Assembly: GCA_964509475.1 (NCBI GenBank)
Contig: CAZDXJ010000047.1
Span: 1-18,628, forward strand
Reading direction: 5' to 3'
Length of the DNA: 18,628 bases
Source of the DNA: CAZDXJ01 sp964509475
Lineage (GTDB): Bacteria; Pseudomonadota; Gammaproteobacteria; Methylococcales; Methylomonadaceae
In this document: positions 13,516-18,628 of the stretch, in pieces
How the letters are laid out: each line of letters starts with the position of its first letter
How positions within the stretch are numbered: the first letter of the stretch is position 1
Position numbers and translations under genes: made by a program
Notes under the pieces: generated by a model
What the model was told of the DNA's origin: nothing
The model's input: only the letters and a program-made list of their open reading frames with translations
The model's database searches: none

Positions 13516-15435
13516 TCAGTGAGGTCGGTACATCGTTAAAAAATTGAGCTCGGCTTCAACTTCATGGTTCGAAAGCAAGCATTTTGCCTTGATTTTCAAT
13601 TTGGTATCGCCAAAAAACATACTAACCCCGATACGCCGGTATTGCTCACCCTGCACCGGGGGCAATTTCAGAATGATTTCACCGACTTTGTGAACATCCG
13701 GCTCATCGACGAACAGAACCTGCCTTTTTTCGCTGGCGAATATTTCAATATGCGCTTCCTGCATGGATAAACTTTTGTGAACGAAGGTCTCCAGGGCCTG
13801 ATGATTTTTTTCCACGCTGTCGCCGTAATGAACGAAGGGAGTAAAATGCCGGTTTAGATCCAACATGTCGTTTTTTTCATCAAACGTCAATTTGTTGCGC
13901 AAACTTTCCTTGAACGCCTGTAACCCCATTTCCCGGGCTTTTTGCCGGGCGATCTGGAGCAGTTCCTGTATCTGGGGATCATGGCAATTTTTTTGCCTTA
14001 TTTCCTGAAAATGGGCTTGATATTCCGGTACGATTTCGTCGGCTAGAAATTCACCCAGCAATATTTCGGCAGGAATGCCACTAATCGCCGAAGCGATGCC
14101 ATAAGTCAGCCTTGATTTTCTTGGCAGGATAACTTCCGGGTTGCTGGCAAAAGAAGCGGCACCCGTCATGACCGATTTACCGGGTTCTCCCGGAATCAAT
14201 ATTTTCCGGCGTACGACTTTTGCATATTTTTTTCGTATTGCGCTTTGCAGAAAGCGCGAGGTCGCAAAGCCGCCCACCAGATACATATAATCACACGGCT
14301 TACCGATACGGGAGAATACCGTATCGATACAGTTTAAAATATTGTCAACCACAGGCCCGAAGATGTGTTTCTCCATGACTTCGCGGCTCAACCACAAATT
14401 ATAGGTGTTATTGTTTTGCGCCTTGGCAAGCGCCGCCAAAGTCTGTGGATAATGCTGTTGCAGCAAATCACGCAACTGCGCCGGAATACGAAAATTGCCG
14501 CGTACATAACTGTCCGGATCAAAGCCGTATTTGAAATTCTCCCAATCATCCAGCATGTCCAGATAAGCTTCTGGCCAGGTTGTTTTGAAACGGGCTATGG
14601 CATCGGCTCCCAGAACCTGGGCAAAATAATCCAGAAAGTTTTTATCGACATCCTTGCCACCATGTCCTTCCACTGCGCCATAACCGGGCACGACTTCACG
14701 AACACCTTTGTGCCGGCCGGTCCGGATGATTTTATGTACGGTCAAGTCCACCGTACCGCCGCCGCAATCGACAACCATCATGGTCGCTTCATTTTCGATC
14801 AAGCCCAATTCCTTATCGGCCACATAAAGGCAATAAATCGATGCGGCTTCCGGTTCCAGGGCAAAGATAAAATTTTCACTTTCCCAATCGCCGGCTTGCA
14901 GTATGCCCGCTTTTTTCGCCGCCTGCTCCATCAGTTGTTTGGCGGCGTCATCCCACAGCGCTGGCACGGTCAAACACCAGCGTATGTTTTGCTCGTGCAT
15001 GTCCATGCCGGTGTGATTTTGAATATCGTTCAAGGCGACAGCGTGCAATTGCCGTAAATAATCGGCGATTAAATCGATTAACAAAAAGGTTTGTCCATTT
15101 TGGATGATATAAGGCTCACCCTGTTTATCAACCCGGTTGCGCTGGAAAATTTCCGTTTTGAATTTTTCAAAAAAACAGCAGTCCTCTGCCTCGCCCTGTT
15201 GCTCCAGTTCAATCAAACGGCGTTTGGCGTTATAACCCCAGGCCTCCAGTTGTCCGTTTTTATAGAGTAATTGCGTGGGCGTTTTGATATAGGCGTTTTT
15301 TTGATTGACTTGTTTGGTCCACTCGGTGTTTTTATAGATATTGCCACTTTGTGTATCGCTGGCAAAACAATAGGCATAACCGGAAAAAGTGGTTCCAAAG
15401 TCAATCGCGATGGCGATACTGAATGAATTGTTCAT
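13516..15435 (-). CDS. Hsp70-superfamily ATPase, HSPA12-like
   Basis: Protein of 639 residues with a complete actin/Hsp70 ATPase fold: phosphate-1 loop IAIDFGTTFSGYAY (9-22), WCLTVPALWDDAAKQLMEQAA (153-173, described by its ends), ALEPEAASIYC (192-202), phosphate-2 VVDCGGGTVDLTVHK (221-235), GYGAVEGHGGKDVD (251-264), adenosine motif YLVGGFATSRFLQ (385-397) and PGEPGKSVMTGAASFA (415-430). These variants match the divergent HSPA12 branch rather than DnaK. After the ATPase core comes a helical part (about 470-520) and a beta-rich end containing MFFGDTKLKIKAKCLL, not the classical DnaK substrate domain with helical lid. It starts 10 bp after tatC without a strong ribosome site and is followed by the GrpE-like gene. 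Clients are unknown. Cytoplasmic: no signal peptide. Confidence 0.85.
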   Translation of the reverse strand: MNNSFSIAIAIDFGTTFSGYAYCFASDTQSGNIYKNTEWTKQVNQKNAYIKTPTQLLYKNGQLEAWGYNAKRRLIELEQQGEAEDCCFFEKFKTEIFQRNRVDKQGEPYIIQNGQTFLLIDLIADYLRQLHAVALNDIQNHTGMDMHEQNIRWCLTVPALWDDAAKQLMEQAAKKAGILQAGDWESENFIFALEPEAASIYCLYVADKELGLIENEATMMVVDCGGGTVDLTVHKIIRTGRHKGVREVVPGYGAVEGHGGKDVDKNFLDYFAQVLGADAIARFKTTWPEAYLDMLDDWENFKYGFDPDSYVRGNFRIPAQLRDLLQQHYPQTLAALAKAQNNNTYNLWLSREVMEKHIFGPVVDNILNCIDTVFSRIGKPCDYMYLVGGFATSRFLQSAIRKKYAKVVRRKILIPGEPGKSVMTGAASFASNPEVILPRKSRLTYGIASAISGIPAEILLGEFLADEIVPEYQAHFQEIRQKNCHDPQIQELLQIARQKAREMGLQAFKESLRNKLTFDEKNDMLDLNRHFTPFVHYGDSVEKNHQALETFVHKSLSMQEAHIEIFASEKRQVLFVDEPDVHKVGEIILKLPPVQGEQYRRIGVSMFFGDTKLKIKAKCLLSNHEVEAELNFLTMYRPH

Positions 15436-15445
15436 GAGATTAAGT

Positions 15446-16246
15446 TTAAAAATCCTTGTGCTTGGGGTTTTCTATTTTTGCAGGTGTTTCACGGTCTTGT
15501 ACGACATGTTCGGTTTTGGGCACAAACAACCGGGAAAATAACAGCCCCAGTTCAAACAGCATCCAGATTGGAATGGCCAGCAAGGTTTGCGAAATCGCAT
15601 CCGGTGGCGTCAAAAACATGCCGATGACAAATGCGCCGACAATGACATAAGGCCGCTTTTCACTGAGGCTTTGGGGTGTGGTCAGGCCGGCCCAGACCAG
15701 TACAATCGTGAAAATAGGCACTTCGAAAGACAGGCCAAACGCGAAAAACAGCGTCAAGATAAAATCCAGGTATTTGGATATATCCGTCATGACCGCAACG
15801 CCGGCCGGCGCCGCTGTTGTCAAAAAAGCAAAAACCAATGGAAACACAACAAAATAGGCGAAGGCAGCGCCCGCATAAAACAGGCCGGTACTGGCAATCA
15901 ACAACGGCAATACCATGCGCCGTTCGTGCTGATACAGGCCTGGGGCGACAAAAGCCCAGAACTGGTACAGTATCACCGGTACGGAAACAAAAATCGAAGT
16001 GACCAGAGTCAGTTTGAACGGCGTCAGGAATGGCGAAGCCACGTCGATAGCAATCATCGAACTGTTCTCTGGCATAGAGGCCTGTAAAGGGCCTGCAAGA
16101 TAACTGTAAATTTCGTTGGCAAAAGGCGCCAAACCCAGAAACACCACCAAAACCGTAAGTACAACCCGCAACAGCCGATCACGCAGCTCAATTAAATGGG
16201 AAATAAAAGGCGCCTCGTCATCATCCATAGGGTTACCTGGGTTCAT
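15446..16246 (-). CDS. tatC: Sec-independent protein translocase TatC
   Basis: Polytopic inner-membrane core of the twin-arginine translocase and site of signal-peptide recognition with TatB. It has 266 residues with the cytoplasmic N-terminal motif FISHLIELRDRLLRV (14-28), IAIDVASPFLTPFKL, PVILYQFWAFVAPGLYQHERR, FFAFGLSFEVPIF with its conserved Glu, and KRPYVIVGAFVIGMFLTPPD. Six membrane segments are evident. A polar tail of ~30 residues follows the last segment. The start at 16246 overlaps the tatB stop (ATGA); a later Met (residue 7) is possible but less supported. Length is normal for the family (about 250-270). Only 10 bp separate it from the Hsp70-like gene. Confidence 0.97.
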   Translation of the reverse strand: MNPGNPMDDDEAPFISHLIELRDRLLRVVLTVLVVFLGLAPFANEIYSYLAGPLQASMPENSSMIAIDVASPFLTPFKLTLVTSIFVSVPVILYQFWAFVAPGLYQHERRMVLPLLIASTGLFYAGAAFAYFVVFPLVFAFLTTAAPAGVAVMTDISKYLDFILTLFFAFGLSFEVPIFTIVLVWAGLTTPQSLSEKRPYVIVGAFVIGMFLTPPDAISQTLLAIPIWMLFELGLLFSRLFVPKTEHVVQDRETPAKIENPKHKDF

Positions 16247-16563
16247 TTTGGTTCCGGCCGATCGCGTCCTTGTTTGTTTGGCAAAGGTTGTTGCAGGGAA
16301 GATTTGAGTTCGTTGATCGCATTATCGGTTTTTCCAGCCAAATCCTGCAAATCATCCAGACCGGATTGTTCGCGCAAGGCCTGGCGGATTTCCTCGGCCT
16401 GCAATTCTTCTTTTATTTCATGTTTGACCGCGGCAATCATGCGCTGGGTTTTGCCAATCCAGAATCCGGCCAGCCGGGCAACTTTCGGCAAACGTTCCGG
16501 CCCGATAACCAGCAGACTGATCAGGCCAACCAGACAGAGTTCCCAAAAACCAATATCAAACAT
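16243..16563 (-). CDS. tatB: Sec-independent protein translocase TatB
   Basis: Single-span Tat component that forms the receptor complex with TatC. It has 106 residues: an N-terminal membrane helix in MFDIGFWELCLVGLISLLVIGPERLP (hydrophobic residues 5-20), the hinge GPERLP, then an amphipathic helix VARLAGFWIGKTQRMI and a charged cytoplasmic tail rich in Glu and Gln. The Glu at position 8 and the Leu/Val-rich helix distinguish it from TatA. It lies 9 bp after tatA and overlaps tatC by 4 bp, as in most tat operons. Confidence 0.95.
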   Translation of the reverse strand: MFDIGFWELCLVGLISLLVIGPERLPKVARLAGFWIGKTQRMIAAVKHEIKEELQAEEIRQALREQSGLDDLQDLAGKTDNAINELKSSLQQPLPNKQGRDRPEPK

Positions 16564-16572
16564 CGATTTTTA

Positions 16573-16788
16573 TCAAACCTTTTCCTGCTTTTTGGCGGTG
16601 ACTTCGCCCTCGATGGTTTCACCCTGTGTTTTGTCGCTGCCTTCATCTTCTTCGCCTTCCCGAACCGCGGAACGAAAACTCTTGATCGCGCCTCCCAGAT
16701 CGGAGCCCAGGTTGCGTAAGCGTTTTGTGCCAAATAACAAAATGACGATAACCAGGATGATTAATAATTGCCAGATACTGATGCCCAT
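16573..16788 (-). CDS. tatA: Sec-independent protein translocase TatA
   Basis: Small Tat subunit (71 residues) that polymerises to form the protein-conducting part of the pathway. It begins MGISIWQLLIILVIVILLFG, a short membrane helix, followed by the FGTKRLRNLGSDLGGAIKSF hinge and amphipathic helix that define TatA, and an acidic, Lys/Glu-rich tail. It stands 33 bp after hisE and starts the tatABC set. The slightly larger gap could hold a tat-specific promoter, though none is evident. Confidence 0.95.
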   Translation of the reverse strand: MGISIWQLLIILVIVILLFGTKRLRNLGSDLGGAIKSFRSAVREGEEDEGSDKTQGETIEGEVTAKKQEKV

Positions 16789-16821
16789 AATAAATCCCGT
16801 GTTGTGAAAGGATAAGGTTAT

Positions 16822-17139
16822 TTACGGATTACGCGCGGCTTTCTCTTCCAGCCCGGACAGACCAAAACGGCGCTCCAGTTCCTGTAATACATCATCAGGA
16901 CCCAGGTCCTGGTGGGCCAGCATGACCATACAATGAAACCACAAATCCGCCGTTTCATAAATAATTTGCCGTTTATCACCGTCTTTTGCCGCGATAACCG
17001 TCTCAGTCGCCTCTTCACCGATTTTTTTCAAAATCTTGTCCAATCCCTTGTCATAAAGACTGGCAACATAAGAACTTTCCGGTGACTGCTGCTTGCGCTG
17101 TTCCAGAATCTGCGCCAATTGTTGTAATATATCACTCAT
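16822..17139 (-). CDS. hisE: Phosphoribosyl-ATP diphosphatase HisE
   Basis: Second step of histidine biosynthesis: hydrolysis of phosphoribosyl-ATP to phosphoribosyl-AMP and diphosphate. The 105-residue protein shows the MazG-like all-helical signature: SSYVASLYDKGLDKILKKIGEEATE with the acidic pair in GEEATET (the metal site), then YETADLWFHCMVML with Glu and Asp of the second metal helix. It is a separate gene from hisI here rather than a fused hisIE. Its ATG overlaps the hisI stop (ATGA), indicating coupled translation. Length is normal. Confidence 0.96.
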   Translation of the reverse strand: MSDILQQLAQILEQRKQQSPESSYVASLYDKGLDKILKKIGEEATETVIAAKDGDKRQIIYETADLWFHCMVMLAHQDLGPDDVLQELERRFGLSGLEEKAARNP

Positions 17140-17525
17140 TTTTTATAGATTTCCTGCGGGTTTTTCAATACCGGTTCAACGCTTTGCCATTGCTGCGCGA
17201 TCAATTGCCGGTAAAAACAACTTTCCCTGCCGGTATGACAAGCGATTCCTGAAAGCTGTTCAATTTTTAGTAACAGCACATCTTCGTCGCAATCGATAAA
17301 TACATCAACAACCTTTTGCCGGTGCCCGGATTCCTCGCCTTTACGCCACAACCGCTTGCGCGAGCGTGACCAATAAACGGCATAACCCTCGGCAACGGTC
17401 AGGCTCAAGGCTTCACGGTTCATCCAGGCAAACATCAGCACCTTGCCGTTATCATGTTGTTGCGCGATAACCGGAATCAAACCGTCGTCGTTCCAGCGTA
17501 TCGCATCCAGCCAGCCTGCATTCAT
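17136..17525 (-). CDS. hisI: Phosphoribosyl-AMP cyclohydrolase HisI
   Basis: Third step of histidine biosynthesis: ring opening of phosphoribosyl-AMP to ProFAR. It has 129 residues, the usual size of the monofunctional enzyme. Diagnostic segments are VLMFAWMNREALSLT, YWSRSRKRLWRKGEESGHRQ, the metal-binding DCDEDVLLLKIEQL and the zinc-site GIACHTGRESCFY with its cysteines. Its ATG overlaps the hisF stop (ATGA) and its stop overlaps hisE, so hisF-hisI-hisE are tightly coupled. Confidence 0.97.
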   Translation of the reverse strand: MNAGWLDAIRWNDDGLIPVIAQQHDNGKVLMFAWMNREALSLTVAEGYAVYWSRSRKRLWRKGEESGHRQKVVDVFIDCDEDVLLLKIEQLSGIACHTGRESCFYRQLIAQQWQSVEPVLKNPQEIYKK

Positions 17526-18298
17526 GGCAACCGCACCTCGATACCATGCCCGGCCATATGGCGTTTGGCTTGTTCAATGCTATATTCGGCAAAATGGAAA
17601 ATACTGGCCGCCAAAACCGCGTCCGCCTTGCCTTCGAGAATACCAGCAACCAGGTGATCCAGATTACCCACGCCTCCCGAAGCGATGACCGGCACATTGA
17701 CCGCCTCACTGATCGCCCGGGTCAATGGCAAATCAAAGCCTTCCCGTGTACCATCCCGATCCATACTGGTCAACAAAATTTCACCGGCGCCGTAGTCCAC
17801 CATTTTTTCAGCCCAGGCGAGTGCATCCAGTCCAGTCGCCTTGCGTCCGCCGTGGGTAAAAATTTCCCAGCGCGGCGCTTCACCCGGCAAGCTGACTTTC
17901 TTGGCATCGATGGCGACCACGATACATTGCGAGCCAAACCGCAACGCCGCTTCCTGAACAAATTCAGGCCGCGCCACCGCAGCGCTGTTAATGCCCACCT
18001 TGTCGGCTCCGGCATTTAACATGCGGCGTATATCATCCAATGTGCGGATACCGCCGCCTACCGTCAGCGGGATAAACACTTCACTGGCCACTTGTTCAAC
18101 AACATGTGCCATCGTATCACGGCCATGATGGGTGGCGGTAATATCCAGGAAAGTGATTTCATCAGCGCCTTCCCGATCGTAACGACGGGCGATTTCCACC
18201 GGATCGCCGGCATCGCGGATGTCAACAAAACGGACACCTTTTACAACGCGTCCATTATCCACATCCAGGCAAGGGATGATACGTTTGGCTAATGACAT
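17522..18298 (-). CDS. hisF: Imidazole glycerol phosphate synthase subunit HisF
   Basis: Cyclase subunit that joins PRFAR with ammonia from HisH to form IGP and AICAR, a (beta/alpha)8 barrel acting with HisH. It has 258 residues. The two catalytic aspartates are present in CLDVDNGRVVKG (Asp12) and IVVAIDAKK (Asp131). Other conserved parts are GVRFVDIRDAGDPVE, TVGGGIRTLDD, EILLTSMDRDGTREGFD and PVIASGGVGNLDH. The start at 18298 (MSLAKRIIPCLDV) is the family start. It lies 9 bp after hisA. HisH is not in the window and should be upstream of hisA. Confidence 0.97.
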   Translation of the reverse strand: MSLAKRIIPCLDVDNGRVVKGVRFVDIRDAGDPVEIARRYDREGADEITFLDITATHHGRDTMAHVVEQVASEVFIPLTVGGGIRTLDDIRRMLNAGADKVGINSAAVARPEFVQEAALRFGSQCIVVAIDAKKVSLPGEAPRWEIFTHGGRKATGLDALAWAEKMVDYGAGEILLTSMDRDGTREGFDLPLTRAISEAVNVPVIASGGVGNLDHLVAGILEGKADAVLAASIFHFAEYSIEQAKRHMAGHGIEVRLP

Positions 18299-18307
18299 AA
18301 CGGGCCT

Positions 18308-18628
18308 TCAAAAAACCTTGAACTGTTCGGCAAACCGGGCCGCCTCGGCGAAATCCAGGCTTCCCTCGTAAATCGCGCGTCCTGTGATTGCGCCGATCAC
18401 ACCCTCCTCGGCAATACCACCCAGAGCTTTGATATCCTCCATATTGGTAATACCGCCGGAAGCGATAACCGGAATGTGAATGGAGCGGGCCAGTTTTGCA
18501 GTCGCTTCGATATTGACCCCATTCATCATACCATCACGGGAAATATCGGTATAAATAATGGCTTCAACGCCATCGAGCTCGCGGTGGGGCTGGAGAATGA
18601 AGTCGTAGCGGCCGCGTCGCGAGTTGAG
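18308..18628 (-). CDS. hisA: HisA, ProFAR isomerase (C-terminal part; 5' end outside or disrupted)
   Basis: Isomerase of histidine biosynthesis. From about 18571 leftwards the frame reads GVEAIIYTDISRDGMMNGVN, then ATAKLARSIHIPVIASGGIT and GVIGAITGRAIYEGSLDFAEA, the C-terminal third of HisA with its second catalytic Asp in YTDISRDG. The reading frame stays open to the window end, but the part beyond about 18571 (LNSRRGRYDFILQPHRELD) does not resemble the expected helix before GVEAII and is much more GC rich. So either the gene is interrupted there or the sequence end is chimeric. The Met at 18529 is internal, not the start. Confidence 0.85.
   Translation of the reverse strand, partial: LNSRRGRYDFILQPHRELDGVEAIIYTDISRDGMMNGVNIEATAKLARSIHIPVIASGGITNMEDIKALGGIAEEGVIGAITGRAIYEGSLDFAEAARFAEQFKVF

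Noticed and set aside
18308..18529. Short independent gene starting at Met 18529
   Set aside because: The residues before it (GVEAIIYTDISRDG) are conserved HisA sequence, so the Met is internal.

Overview
The window (about 47% GC by eye) reads as a chromosomal segment of a gammaproteobacterium. The order hisA-hisF-hisI-hisE-tatA-tatB-tatC, the ubiK/comM pair and the style of the proteins fit Methylococcales-type methanotrophs, but that placement is inference. No tRNA, rRNA or CRISPR array was found.

Layout. (1) 1-1320: the end of an integrative element. It carries a P4-type tyrosine integrase (minus strand, cut by the left edge), three short direct repeats in front of it, and a hairpin. It abuts a multicopper oxidase gene whose first ~third is missing, so the element appears to sit inside that gene. 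(2) 2445-6020, minus: a CspA-family protein, then an apparent operon read right to left: an unrecognised multi-spanning membrane protein, two paralogous DUF1538 membrane proteins (UmpA/UmpB-like cation/proton antiporter pair), a PII-like protein and a two-CBS protein. It looks like a transporter with two soluble nucleotide-type sensors. (3) 6247-8037, plus: ubiK and comM. (4) 8060-9489, minus: an AIM24-family protein and a small anchored protein of unknown function. (5) 9490-11713: repeat-rich DNA around a DUF1343/NamZ-like gene. It includes a ~190-bp imperfect palindrome and a 66-bp inverted repeat pair (61/66 identical) on both sides of the gene. (6) 11714-18628, minus: one compact gene train hisA(partial)-hisF-hisI-hisE-tatA-tatB-tatC-hsp70-like-GrpE-like-DOMON-like, with overlaps or gaps of 33 bp or less.

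The most interesting parts are the last three genes of the his-tat train and the DUF1538 operon. The train ends with an HSPA12-like Hsp70 followed by a long coiled-coil protein whose last ~45 residues resemble the GrpE beta-wing. This would be a dedicated, divergent chaperone/exchange-factor pair placed behind the Tat translocase. The DUF1538 operon combines paired antiporter-like subunits with PII-like and CBS regulators and a new membrane partner.

Two assembly or rearrangement signals deserve attention: the broken multicopper oxidase on the left, and the last ~57 bp on the right, which are GC-rich and do not read as HisA.
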